NCBI RefSeq assembly: GCF_014655715.1
Contig: NZ_BNBM01000009.1
Coordinates: forward strand, 124,001 to 188,000
Reading direction: 5' to 3'
From: Streptomyces lanatus
GTDB taxonomy: Bacteria; Actinomycetota; Actinomycetes; Streptomycetales; Streptomycetaceae
Length of the DNA stretch: 64,000 nt
Notes under the pieces: generated by a model
Database searches by the model: none
What the model saw: the letters and a program-made list of their open reading frames with translations, nothing else
Told to the model about the DNA's origin: nothing
In this document: positions 34,679 to 43,413 of the stretch, in pieces
Layout: each line of letters begins with the position of its first letter
Numbering within the stretch: the stretch's first letter is position 1
Made by a program: the position numbers and the translations under genes

Positions 34679-36462
34679 TCGGCGTAGCGCCACCGGAGTA
34701 CGACCCGGCGGCCCCGACGACGGCGAACACCCTGCCAGTCGGCGCCCCCACGACCGTACGGTCCTATGTGGTCGAGCTGTTCCGCCGGCACCGCGGTGCC
34801 TTCCTGCTGCTCATCTCCGTCAACACGGTCGCGGTGGTGGCCTCGATGGCGGGTCCGTGGCTGCTGGGCGGACTGGTCGAGCGGGTCTCCGACGGCGTCG
34901 TGGACCGCGAACTCCATCTGGAGCTCACCATCGGCCTGTTCGCCGTCGCGCTCCTCGTCCAGGCCGTGTTCGTACAGCAGGTACGGCTGCGCGGGGCGAC
35001 GCTCGGCGAGCGGATGCTGGCCGATCTGCGCGAGGACTTCCTCGTCCGGTCGGTCGGGCTGCCGCCCGGCGTCCTGGAACGGGCAGGTACCGGCGATCTG
35101 CTGTCCCGGATCACGACCGACATCGACCGGCTGGCCAACGCCATGCGCGAGGCCGTGCCCCAGCTGGCGATCGGCGTGGTGTGGGTGATCCTGCTGCTGG
35201 CCGGGCTGGTCGTCACCGCCCCGCCGCTGGCCGCCGCCGTGCTGATCGCCGTGCCGCTGCTGGTGATCGGCTGCCGCTGGTACTTCAAGCGGGCACCGGC
35301 CGCTTACCGGTCGGAGGCCGCCGGGTACGCCGCCGTGGCCGCCGCGCTCGCCGAGACCGTGGACGCCGGGCACACCGTCGAGGCCCACCGCCTCGGCGAA
35401 CGCCGTGTCGCGCTCTCGGAACGGCGGATCAAGGAGTGGACGGCCTGGGAGCGCTACACCCTCTGGCTGCGGTCGGTGCTCTTCCCGTTCATCAACGTCA
35501 CCCACGTGACGATCCTCGCCTCGGTTCTGATGGTCGGTGGTGTGTTCGTCCTGGAGGGCTGGATCAGCGTCGGCCAGCTGACGACGGGCGCGCTGATCGC
35601 GCAGATGCTGGTCGACCCGGTGGGGCTGATCCTGCGCTGGTACGACGAGCTCCAGGTGGCCCAGGTGTCGCTGGCCCGGCTGGTCGGCGTCCGGGACATC
35701 GAGCCGGACGCCGGGGACGCCGGGCTCGCGCCCGACGGCCGTGACGTGCACGCCGACAAGGTGCACTTCGGCTACCTGGAGGGCGTGGACGTCCTGCGCA
35801 AGGTCTCCCTGGAGGTCGCCCCCGGCACCCGGCTGGCCCTGGTCGGGCCCTCGGGTGCCGGCAAGTCGACCCTGGGCAGGCTGCTCGCCGGTATCTACGC
35901 ACCCCGGCACGGCCGGATCACCCTCGGCGGCGCGGAACTCTCCCGGATGACCGCCGAGCGGGTCCGCTCCCATGTGGCCCTGGTCAACCAGGAGCACCAC
36001 GTGTTCGTGGGTTCCCTGCGCGACAATCTGCTGCTGGCCCGCACGGATGCGACCGACGCGGAGCTCTGGGCGGCGCTGGGCGCGGTCGACGCCGACGCGT
36101 GGGCCCGTTCCCTCGACGACGCCCTCGACACCGAGGTCGGCTCGGGCGGCTTCGCCCTCACCCCAGCCCAGGCCCAGCAGATCGCCCTCGCCCGCCTGGT
36201 GCTGGCCGACCCGCACACCCTGGTCCTCGACGAGGCGACGTCCCTCCTCGACCCACGCGCCGCCCGCCATCTGGAACGGTCCCTGGCCCGCGTCCTCGAC
36301 GGCCGCACGGTCGTGGCCATCGCCCACCGCCTCCACACCGCCCACGACGCAGACGTCATCGCGGTCGTCGAGAACGGCCGGATCAGCGAGCTGGGCAGCC
36401 ATGAGGAGCTGGTCAGGGCGGACGGGGCGTATGCGGCGTTGTGGCGGTCTTGGCATGGGTGA
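34675..36462 (+). CDS. ABC exporter subunit B of heterodimer (degenerate signature motif)
   Basis: A 595-aa half-transporter with six helices (about 40-315). Walker A GPSGAGKST (391-399), Walker B LVLDEATS and H551 in IAHRLHT are intact, but the ABC signature reads LTPAQ (495-499) instead of LSGGQ. This is exactly complementary to the defects in subunit A. It overlaps that gene by 4 bp, and no further gene follows for 556 bp. Likely function is export of a small hydrophobic molecule or peptide; substrate unknown. Confidence 0.9.
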   Translation: MIGVAPPEYDPAAPTTANTLPVGAPTTVRSYVVELFRRHRGAFLLLISVNTVAVVASMAGPWLLGGLVERVSDGVVDRELHLELTIGLFAVALLVQAVFVQQVRLRGATLGERMLADLREDFLVRSVGLPPGVLERAGTGDLLSRITTDIDRLANAMREAVPQLAIGVVWVILLLAGLVVTAPPLAAAVLIAVPLLVIGCRWYFKRAPAAYRSEAAGYAAVAAALAETVDAGHTVEAHRLGERRVALSERRIKEWTAWERYTLWLRSVLFPFINVTHVTILASVLMVGGVFVLEGWISVGQLTTGALIAQMLVDPVGLILRWYDELQVAQVSLARLVGVRDIEPDAGDAGLAPDGRDVHADKVHFGYLEGVDVLRKVSLEVAPGTRLALVGPSGAGKSTLGRLLAGIYAPRHGRITLGGAELSRMTAERVRSHVALVNQEHHVFVGSLRDNLLLARTDATDAELWAALGAVDADAWARSLDDALDTEVGSGGFALTPAQAQQIALARLVLADPHTLVLDEATSLLDPRAARHLERSLARVLDGRTVVAIAHRLHTAHDADVIAVVENGRISELGSHEELVRADGAYAALWRSWHG

Positions 36463-37018
36463 CGGGGGCATGGGTGAGGGGTGAGGGGGTGAGGGGGTGA
36501 GTCGGGCGCTCGGCGAGTGACGGTGGGGGGGCGGGCTGGGCTGTGTGGTGTGAGGTCTCGGCGCCCCGGCGCCCCGGCTTCCGGGCTTCCGGGCTTCCGG
36601 GCTTCCGGGCGTCTGGGCGTCTGGGCGAGTCGAGCTGGTGGCGCGGCGGGTGGCTGTCGGGTGCCCCGGTCGGCCGTGGGCCCGTGTGCGGGTCGTGAGG
36701 GCATGGTCGCCGAGGTCGCGGCTCGCGGAGGGGGTGGGGCTCGGGGTGGGACAGCTGGGGTCGATGGGGCGGCGTGGGCCGGGGCGAACTCGGTCGGCGC
36801 GACCCCCGGAATAGCGGCTCGGGGGCACCGAAGTCGCCGCGCTCGTCCCGTGGCGTTGCGCCGGGGCGAAAAGGGGTGGAAGGCTGGATAGCGGCACCGG
36901 TTCGGGGAGCACCCGGGAACCTCGCGGTTCGCGCCGGGTGCGGCCTGTGCCCCGCGCCGCGACGGCCCGCCGCCGAGCGCGGTGGGTTCGGGCCCGTCCG
37001 CACCACCTGGAGGTAGCC
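36463..37018. other. 556-bp gene-free stretch with simple repeats
   Basis: No open frame here has convincing composition or a ribosome-binding site. It begins with GGGGTGA-type runs (about 36477-36500), contains the 8-bp array at 36560-36623 and a G-rich purine-biased part to about 36800. The final 100 bp hold the promoter and GGAGG ribosome-binding site (37009-37013) of the DUF5709 gene. Confidence 0.6.
36560..36623. repeat. 8-bp-period tandem array of eight units (2+4+2)
   Basis: Eight contiguous octamers share the GGC start: two GGCGCCCC (36560-36575), four GGCTTCCG (36576-36607) and two GGCGTCTG (36608-36623). The block structure shows separate local duplications on a common 8-bp period. 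No gene overlaps it. Confidence 0.85.
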
Positions 37019-37489
37019 GTGAACAGCGCCGACGGATGGGGTGACGACGTCTACCAGCCCGACGCATCCGATCAACGTGAGGACACGGGTCTGCTGGACG
37101 CGGAGGACACCCTGGAGAACGACGGCGTCGACGATCCTCTGGATCGGGGCTGGTCCCCTCCGGAGCGACCGTGGGCGGTGGAGCACCGCGGCGTCACGGC
37201 CGCCGAGCGCCGGCAGGGCGAGACCCTCGACCAGCGGCTCGCCGAGGAGATGCCGGACCTCGTCGCACCCGATGGCGACGGCATCGGCGACGCCGACGGC
37301 ACCGATGGGGAACTCCTCGACAACGAGGTCGGCGCCATGCGCTCCGGTCGCCTCGTGGCACCCGACGAAGGCGCCCACGAGGATGACGAGAGCGCGCTCG
37401 TCGCGACGGACGTGGGTATCGACGGCGCCGCGGCGTCCGCCGAGGAGGCCGCCATGCACATCGTCGACGAGGACTCCCTGTCCGGCTGA
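37019..37489 (+). CDS. DUF5709 family acidic protein
   Basis: A 156-aa very acidic soluble protein. The GTG at 37019 follows GGAGG by 5 bp. The signature DPLDRGWSPPERPWAVE followed by GVTAAERRQGETLDQRLAEEMPD is the known core of DUF5709, a streptomycete family of unknown function. Asp/Glu-rich stretches (EDDESALVATDVGIDG) dominate the C-terminus. It is followed 135 bp later by ribosomal protein L31 type B. No cofactor motif is visible. Confidence 0.8.
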   Translation: MNSADGWGDDVYQPDASDQREDTGLLDAEDTLENDGVDDPLDRGWSPPERPWAVEHRGVTAAERRQGETLDQRLAEEMPDLVAPDGDGIGDADGTDGELLDNEVGAMRSGRLVAPDEGAHEDDESALVATDVGIDGAAASAEEAAMHIVDEDSLSG

Positions 37490-37624
37490 CGCCCGCGCCC
37501 GTCGCGCGGTCGACACGGTCAGTCCCCGTCCCGCAGTCCCCGTGACCGCAGCCCCCGGGCTGTCGGCCCCACCATTCGGCCCCAGGCCACCGGCCTCGCC
37601 GATGCCGCCCCACGAGGAGCTCGC

Positions 37625-37885
37625 ATGCAGCAGGACAAGCACCCCGACTACCACGCGGTGGTATTCCGTGACCGCGCCGCAGGCTACGCCTTCCTGACCC
37701 GGTCCACCGCGACCAGCGACCAGACCATCGATTGGGACGACGGCGAGACCTACCCGGTCGTGGACGTCGAGATCTCCTCGGAGAGTCATCCCTTCTACAC
37801 CGGCAAGGCCCGGACGGTGGACTCCGAGGGCCGCGTCGCCGCGTTCGAGCGGCGCTACGGCGGCGGACAGGGACACGGCGGCTGA
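37625..37885 (+). CDS. rpmE2: 50S ribosomal protein L31 type B (zinc-free)
   Basis: An 86-aa protein starting MQQDKHPDYHAVVFRD. It contains the L31 signature SSESHPFYTGK but none of the cysteines that bind zinc in type A, so it is the zinc-independent paralogue that replaces L31 when zinc is scarce. GAGGAG lies 6 bp upstream of the ATG. In Streptomyces such copies are generally under Zur control, yet I see no TGAAAATGATTTTCA-like Zur box in the 135 bp upstream. A hairpin at 37887-37908 probably terminates it. Confidence 0.92.
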   Translation: MQQDKHPDYHAVVFRDRAAGYAFLTRSTATSDQTIDWDDGETYPVVDVEISSESHPFYTGKARTVDSEGRVAAFERRYGGGQGHGG

Positions 37886-37886
37886 T

Positions 37887-37908
37887 CCGGATCCGAACCC
37901 AGATCCGG
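37887..37908 (+). terminator. Hairpin terminator after rpmE2
   Basis: CCGGATC (37887-37893) pairs perfectly with GATCCGG (37902-37908) around an 8-nt loop, starting one base after the rpmE2 stop codon. No T-run follows, as is usual in this genus. Confidence 0.6.
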
Positions 37909-38046
37909 GCAGGAGCGGGGCGGCTGTCCTGGGCAGGACACCAGTGAGTCCCCCTCCGAAGTCCTCCGCTGGGCGACCGGAGTCACCTGGCGGGCGACAC
38001 CTCGCTACCGCAGGCGGATCTCCGGCCGTACCGGACCCGCGCCCGC

Positions 38047-38841
38047 TCAGATCACGTTGAGCGCCGCCGCGCAGCCCACTCCGCCGAGCACCATGAACAC
38101 CGGCATCAGCACCTTGAGCTCGACCCAGCTGCCCGCCCGGAACCGCATGGCCTTGGGCGGACCCAGCGGGTACCAGCGCTTGCGGCCGACCGGGATCGGC
38201 CAGAGTATCGGGCAGCCGGACACCGTCAGCGCGTCCCCGATGTCGTGCACCAGCGCGCCGAGCACGATCGGCAGCCCCAGCCACAGATACTCCTGGCCGG
38301 GCGCCGTGAACAGCCAGTCGGAGCCGTTGCCCGGCTTGTCCAGCACGCCCGCGAGGATCCATGCGCTGGTCGCGGCCAGCAGCCAGACCAGGACATCGCT
38401 GCTGGAGCCCCGGGCCGCGCGCCACAGCAGGCCTTCGATGGCCAGCACCATGTGCACGAAGAGGATCGCCAGCACCGCCCAACGACCGCCGGTGATCGCC
38501 AGGACCGAGGTGCCCGCGCCGATCATGACCGCCCACAGCCAGGTGTGCGTGAGCGTGCGATGGCCTCCGGAGCGACGCGGGTCGCCCTGCTTCCTGGTCG
38601 CCTTGTAGACGGCGTACGACAGCTTGTCGACGATCTCGCACAGCCAGCGCGACAGCGGTCCGAAGGCCCGCGAGATCGTGGCCGCCTTGTGGTCGAGGTC
38701 CGGGGCGAGGGCCGCCCCGGCGCAGATCAGCGCGCCGACTAGGAGGACCGGCCAGGGCATTCCGTGCCCGGCGGCCGCCGCCGCCGCTCCGACGCCGAGC
38801 CAGGCTGCGGCGCCCGACAGTGAGTGTGCTGGTCCCATCAT
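38047..38841 (-). CDS. YdjM-like membrane-bound metal-dependent hydrolase
   Basis: A 264-aa membrane protein starting MMGPAHSLSGAAAWLG. Conserved polar motifs in helices are visible: GPAHSLSG, APDLDHKAATISR, GGHRTLTHT and VHDIGDALT, the His/Asp set of the YdjM (LexA-regulated in E. coli) family, predicted to be metal-dependent membrane hydrolases. The ATG at 38841 is chosen by family alignment; an ATG at 38859 is also possible. It is divergent from the helicase gene at 38987. Its cellular substrate is unknown. Confidence 0.85.
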   Translation of the reverse strand: MMGPAHSLSGAAAWLGVGAAAAAAGHGMPWPVLLVGALICAGAALAPDLDHKAATISRAFGPLSRWLCEIVDKLSYAVYKATRKQGDPRRSGGHRTLTHTWLWAVMIGAGTSVLAITGGRWAVLAILFVHMVLAIEGLLWRAARGSSSDVLVWLLAATSAWILAGVLDKPGNGSDWLFTAPGQEYLWLGLPIVLGALVHDIGDALTVSGCPILWPIPVGRKRWYPLGPPKAMRFRAGSWVELKVLMPVFMVLGGVGCAAALNVI

Positions 38842-38986
38842 GGCCGTTGCCCGCCCCATTCCTCGTGTGCCGCTGTCCAGTTGACCGGGTTCGCTGACTT
38901 GTCGTCGGCGACACAGCGTAGCGTTTGCGATCTTCGTGCCCGCAGCCGATTCCCCGATGCGGCAGGAGGGCAGGCAAGATGGGTGG

Positions 38987-41500
38987 GTGACCCTCATCGA
39001 TCAGCTGCCGCCGACCGCCGACCCCGACGCCCTCTACGAAGCCTTCGAGTCGTGGGCCGAGGAGCGCGGGCTCACCCTCTATCCCCACCAGGAGGAGGCG
39101 CTGATCGAGGTGGTCTCCGGCGCGAATGTGATCGTGTCGACGCCCACCGGCTCCGGCAAGAGCATGATCGCCGCGGGCGCCCACTTCGCCGCGCTGGCCC
39201 GGGACGAGGTCACCTTCTACACCGCTCCGATCAAGGCACTCGTCTCGGAGAAGTTCTTCGAGCTGTGCAAGATCTTCGGCACCGAGAACGTCGGCATGCT
39301 CACCGGCGACGCGTCCGTCAACGCCGACGCCCCGGTCATCTGCTGCACCGCGGAGGTGCTGGCGTCGATCGCGCTGCGCGACGGCAAGGACGCGGACGTC
39401 GGCCAGGTCGTCATGGACGAGTTCCACTTCTACGCGGAGGGCGACCGCGGCTGGGCCTGGCAGATCCCGATCCTGGAGCTGCCGCAGGCTCAGTTCATCC
39501 TGATGTCGGCCACGCTCGGCGATGTCTCGATGTTCGAGAAGGACCTCACCCGGCGCACCGGCCGGCCGACTGCGGTGGTTCGCTCGGCCACCCGTCCCGT
39601 GCCGCTGTCCTACGAGTACAAATTCACTCCGCTCACCGAGACCCTGACCGAACTGCTTCAGACCAAGCAGGCGCCGGTCTACATCGTGCACTTCACTCAG
39701 GCGCAGGCCGTGGAACGGGCACAGGCGCTGATGAGCATCAACATGTGCTCGCGCGAGGAGAAGGACCAGATCGCCGAGCTGATCGGCAACTTCCGCTTCA
39801 CCACCAAGTTCGGCCGCAATCTCTCCCGTTACGTCCGGCACGGCATCGGTGTCCATCACGCCGGGATGCTGCCGAAGTACCGGCGTCTGGTGGAGAAACT
39901 CGCGCAGGCGGGTCTGCTGAAGGTCATCTGCGGTACGGACACACTCGGTGTGGGTGTCAACGTGCCCATCCGCACCGTGCTGTTCACAGCCCTCACCAAG
40001 TACGACGGCAGTCGCGTCCGCACGCTGCGGGCCCGTGAGTTCCATCAGATCGCCGGTCGTGCCGGGCGGGCGGGCTTCGACACTGCGGGCTTCGTCGTGG
40101 CCCAGGCGCCCGAGCACGTCATCGAGAACGAGAAGGCGCTCGCCAAGGCCGGCGACGACCCGAAGAAGCGCCGCAAGGTCGTCCGCAAGAAGGCGCCCGA
40201 GGGTTTCGTGGCCTGGACGGAGAACACCTTCGAGAAACTGATCACCTCCGAGCCGGAGCCGCTGACGTCCCGCTTCCGGGTGACGCACACCATGCTGCTG
40301 TCGGTGATCGCCCGGCCGGGCAACGCCTTCGAGGCGATGCGGCATCTCCTGGAGGACAACCACGAGCCGCGCAAGCAGCAGCTGCGGCACATCCGGCGTG
40401 CGATCGCGATCTACCGCTCGCTGCTGGACGGCGGCATCGTCGAGAAGCTCGACGAGCCGGACGCCACAGGCCGCATCGTCCGTCTCACCGTCGATCTGCA
40501 GCAGGACTTCGCGCTCAACCAGCCGCTGTCCACCTTCGCACTGGCCGCGTTCGAGCTGCTGGACCCGGAGTCGCCGTCGTACGCCCTGGACATGGTGTCC
40601 GTCGTCGAGTCCACGCTGGACGACCCGCGCCAGATCCTCGTCGCCCAGCTGAACAAGGCGAAGGGCGAGGCCGTCGCCGCGATGAAGGCGGACGGTGTCG
40701 AGTACGAGGAGCGCATGGAGCGCCTCCAGGACGTCACCTACCCGAAGCCCCTGGAGGAGCTGCTCTTCCACGCGTACAACACGTACCGCAAGAGCCACCC
40801 CTGGGTCGGCGACCACCCTCTGTCGCCGAAGTCGGTCATCCGGGACATGTACGAACGCGCGCTGTCCTTCACGGAGTTGGTGTCGGTCTACGAGCTGGCC
40901 CGCACCGAGGGCATCGTGCTGCGCTACCTCGCCAGCGCCTACAAGACCCTCGACCACAACATCCCGGACGACCTCAAGTCCGAGGACCTTCAGGACCTGA
41001 TCGAGTGGCTCGGCGAGATGGTGCGCCAGGTCGACTCCAGCCTGCTGGACGAGTGGGAGCAGCTCGCCAACCCGGAGGAGATGACCGCCGAGGAGGCCCA
41101 GGAGAAGGCCGACGAGGTCAAGCCGGTCACCTCCAACGCGCGTGCCTTCCGTGTCCTCGTCCGCAACGCCATGTTCCGCCGTGTCGAACTCGCCGCGCTC
41201 GACCAGGTCGAGGAGCTGGGCGAGATGGACGCCGACGCGGGCTGGGACGCCGACGCCTGGGGCGAGGCGATGGACAAGTACTGGGACGAGTACGAGGACC
41301 TCGGTACCGGCCCCGACGCCCGCGGACCCAAGCTCCTGGTGATCGAGGAGGAGCCGGCGAACCGCCTGTGGCGGGTCCGCCAGATCTTCGACGACCCGAA
41401 CAGCGACCATGACTGGGGCATCAGCGCGGAGATCGACCTCACCGCTTCCGACGCGGAGGGCCGCGCCGTGGTCCGCGTCACCGACGTAGGCCAGTTGTGA
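38987..41500 (+). CDS. DEAD/DEAH-box helicase with C-terminal DUF3516-type domain
   Basis: An 837-aa SF2 helicase. Walker A STPTGSGKS holds K58, motif II is DEFH at 144-147, motif III SATLGD and motif VI QIAGRAGRAG. The C-terminal half (from about residue 440) is the DUF3516 extension found in actinobacterial helicases of this type (RFRVTHTMLLSV, LDMVSVVESTLDDPR). It probably unwinds RNA or structured nucleic acid; a specific role is unknown. The GTG at 38987 was preferred because an AGGAGG ribosome-binding site (38963-38968) lies upstream, though at a long 18-bp spacing. It is followed 19 bp later by tesB. Confidence 0.88.
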   Translation: MTLIDQLPPTADPDALYEAFESWAEERGLTLYPHQEEALIEVVSGANVIVSTPTGSGKSMIAAGAHFAALARDEVTFYTAPIKALVSEKFFELCKIFGTENVGMLTGDASVNADAPVICCTAEVLASIALRDGKDADVGQVVMDEFHFYAEGDRGWAWQIPILELPQAQFILMSATLGDVSMFEKDLTRRTGRPTAVVRSATRPVPLSYEYKFTPLTETLTELLQTKQAPVYIVHFTQAQAVERAQALMSINMCSREEKDQIAELIGNFRFTTKFGRNLSRYVRHGIGVHHAGMLPKYRRLVEKLAQAGLLKVICGTDTLGVGVNVPIRTVLFTALTKYDGSRVRTLRAREFHQIAGRAGRAGFDTAGFVVAQAPEHVIENEKALAKAGDDPKKRRKVVRKKAPEGFVAWTENTFEKLITSEPEPLTSRFRVTHTMLLSVIARPGNAFEAMRHLLEDNHEPRKQQLRHIRRAIAIYRSLLDGGIVEKLDEPDATGRIVRLTVDLQQDFALNQPLSTFALAAFELLDPESPSYALDMVSVVESTLDDPRQILVAQLNKAKGEAVAAMKADGVEYEERMERLQDVTYPKPLEELLFHAYNTYRKSHPWVGDHPLSPKSVIRDMYERALSFTELVSVYELARTEGIVLRYLASAYKTLDHNIPDDLKSEDLQDLIEWLGEMVRQVDSSLLDEWEQLANPEEMTAEEAQEKADEVKPVTSNARAFRVLVRNAMFRRVELAALDQVEELGEMDADAGWDADAWGEAMDKYWDEYEDLGTGPDARGPKLLVIEEEPANRLWRVRQIFDDPNSDHDWGISAEIDLTASDAEGRAVVRVTDVGQL

Positions 41501-41519
41501 GCACAGGAGAAGCCCACCC

Positions 41520-42389
41520 ATGACGACCAACCCGGCCGAGAGGCTCGTCGACCTGCTCGACCTGGAGCAGATCGAGGTCAACATCTTCCGTGGCCGCAGC
41601 CCGCAGGAGTCCCTGCAGCGGGTCTTCGGCGGCCAGGTGGCGGGCCAGGCGCTGGTCGCCGCCGCACGCACCACGGAAGGCGACCGCCCCGTGCACTCGC
41701 TGCACGCGTACTTCCTTCGCCCCGGGCGGCCGGGGGTGCCGATCGTGTACCAGGTCGAACGGGTGCGGGACGGCAGGTCGTTCACGACCCGTCGGGTCAC
41801 CGCGGTGCAGCAGGGCCGCACGATCTTCAATCTCACCGCCTCCTTTCACAAGCCTGAACAGGGGAGTTTCGAGCACCAGTTGCCGCCGGCCCGCAAGGTC
41901 CCGGACCCGGAGTCGCTGCCGACGGTCACCGAGGAGATCCGGGAGCATCTGGGCGCGCTGCCGGAACAGTTGGAGCGGATGGCCCGGCGTCAGCCTTTCG
42001 ACATCCGCTATGTCGACCGGCTGCGCTGGACCGAGGACGAGGTCAAGGGCGCCGAGCCGCGCAGCGCGGTGTGGATGCGGGCGGTCGGGCCGCTGGGCGA
42101 CGACCCGGTCGTGCACACCTGCGCGCTGACCTACGCCAGCGACATGACCCTCCTGGACGCGGTCCGTATCCCCGTCGAACCGCTGTGGGGCCCGCGGAGT
42201 TTCGACATCGCGTCACTGGACCACGCCATGTGGTTCCACCGGCCCTTCCGCGCGGACGAGTGGTTCCTGTACGACCAGGAGTCGCCGATCGCGACCGGCG
42301 GACGGGGTCTCGCCCGGGGGCGGATCTATGACCTGGAGGGACGCCTGCTGGTGTCCGTCGTCCAGGAGGGACTGTTCAGGGCGCTGTAA
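41520..42389 (+). CDS. tesB: Acyl-CoA thioesterase II (TesB type)
   Basis: A 289-aa double-hotdog thioesterase. Recognisable family motifs are FGGQVAGQALVAA, HSLHAYFLRPG, RRVTAVQQGRTIFNL, and in the second half ALTYASDMTLLDA and SLDHAMWFHRPFRADEW. It hydrolyses medium and long acyl-CoAs to free acid and CoA in the cytoplasm. It follows the helicase gene by 19 bp, and its last 14 bp overlap the convergent DUF6397 gene. Confidence 0.93.
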   Translation: MTTNPAERLVDLLDLEQIEVNIFRGRSPQESLQRVFGGQVAGQALVAAARTTEGDRPVHSLHAYFLRPGRPGVPIVYQVERVRDGRSFTTRRVTAVQQGRTIFNLTASFHKPEQGSFEHQLPPARKVPDPESLPTVTEEIREHLGALPEQLERMARRQPFDIRYVDRLRWTEDEVKGAEPRSAVWMRAVGPLGDDPVVHTCALTYASDMTLLDAVRIPVEPLWGPRSFDIASLDHAMWFHRPFRADEWFLYDQESPIATGGRGLARGRIYDLEGRLLVSVVQEGLFRAL

Positions 42390-43287
42390 CCCGCGAGGTC
42401 CGGCGCCTGAGCCGCCTCAGCCAACCGCGGCGCGGTTCCGGCTCCTCGGGCCGGGGTGAGCCGAGGTGCCCCTGATGCGACGGCGCCGGGACCCGTCGTG
42501 CCGTGGGACGCGGCGCGGGCCGCATCACGCGTGCGTCCTCCAGAACCGCGGCCAGGTCGGCGCACAACAGATCGATCTCGTCCGGGTCGTCCGCGGTCAT
42601 GATCTTCTCGGCGATGAGGGCAGCGGGCGAACCCGGTGCGCCGGACTCGGGGGCTCCGGACCGGAAGCGGTTCAGATGGGAGCGCTCATAGGGGTCGGGG
42701 ACGATCTCCGCGATCTGGACGGGATCGAGGAAGGCGGCCAGCGCGCCGGCGCTCTCCCACGGGTCCTCGGCCAGGCGCAGCAGGAACCCGCGATGCCGTC
42801 CGCGCCAGTTACGTGCGCGCAGGTCCACTCCCGCGTCGAGCATGTCGCGCAACCCCTCGGGCATGCGGCGGTCGTTCAGCAGTGGGCTGTTGCGCTCGTC
42901 GGCGGCGAACCGCTTCAACTCCTCGGCCAGATACAGCCAGACCACGGCTCGATAGCGGTTCAGATAGAACTTGACCGGCACCACCAGCCCGAGACGGGCG
43001 AGGCGGGTGAACCGGCTTGCGGTCACGTCCAGGACGTCCGCGCCATCGGTGGTGCCCACGACCTTCACGCGGTCCAGCAATGAGTCGGGGAAGCCGTCCG
43101 CCGAACTCACCCGGTCGATCTCGGCGCGTGGGACTCGCCGGCCCCCGCCTCCCTCGTCGGGCACGGACTGGATCAGGCCGAGGTGGACGGCCAGGTCCAG
43201 CTCCCCTCGCTTCAGGCCCAGTTCACGGGCCGCTCGGCTCGGCGTGCAGGCAGGGTGGCGCGTTTGGGTGGCGGTCTCGCGTGACAT
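42376..43287 (-). CDS. DUF6397 family protein
   Basis: A 303-aa soluble protein. The N-terminal part (AARELGLKRGELDLAVHLG) resembles a MerR-like helix-turn-helix, and the tail is rich in Pro/Arg (APRPTARRVPAPS, GWLRRLRRRTSR). The central sequence RHRGFLLRLAEDPWESAGALAAFLDP fits a conserved streptomycete family I know as DUF6397. It overlaps the convergent tesB gene by 14 bp. A role in nucleic-acid binding is a guess from the N-terminus and basic tail. Confidence 0.6.
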   Translation of the reverse strand: MSRETATQTRHPACTPSRAARELGLKRGELDLAVHLGLIQSVPDEGGGGRRVPRAEIDRVSSADGFPDSLLDRVKVVGTTDGADVLDVTASRFTRLARLGLVVPVKFYLNRYRAVVWLYLAEELKRFAADERNSPLLNDRRMPEGLRDMLDAGVDLRARNWRGRHRGFLLRLAEDPWESAGALAAFLDPVQIAEIVPDPYERSHLNRFRSGAPESGAPGSPAALIAEKIMTADDPDEIDLLCADLAAVLEDARVMRPAPRPTARRVPAPSHQGHLGSPRPEEPEPRRGWLRRLRRRTSRVTAP

Positions 43288-43352
43288 GCTCGGTCTCCCC
43301 CGTGGAGTCAGTGGCTCACGCTCTGTGCGTTCGCCGTGACAAAACCGTAGCC

Positions 43353-43377
43353 GGTTCGCCGAATCTCGTGGCGAGCC
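43353..43377 (-). terminator. Candidate hairpin between roadblock and DUF6397 genes
   Basis: GGTTCGCC (43353-43360) and GGCGAGCC (43370-43377) form an 8-bp stem with one G:T pair around a 9-nt loop, in the 126-bp gap after the roadblock stop on the minus strand. Weak evidence. Confidence 0.35.
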
Positions 43378-43413
43378 TGTGGATAACTCCGCAAGGGGCG
43401 GCGAAACAGCAGG

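Noticed and set aside
36517..36891. 124-codon plus-strand frame in the gene-free stretch.
   Set aside because: Composition reflects the octamer array and G-rich tract; no ribosome-binding site and no recognisable pattern.
37490..37624. Zur box upstream of rpmE2.
   Set aside because: No TGAAAATGATTTTCA-like palindrome could be seen, so none is annotated.
36413..41836. A very long open frame (about 1807 codons) on the minus strand.
   Set aside because: It is the reverse shadow of the ABC exporter end, DUF5709, L31 and helicase genes; these have family motifs and ribosome-binding sites, while this frame has none and low-complexity composition.
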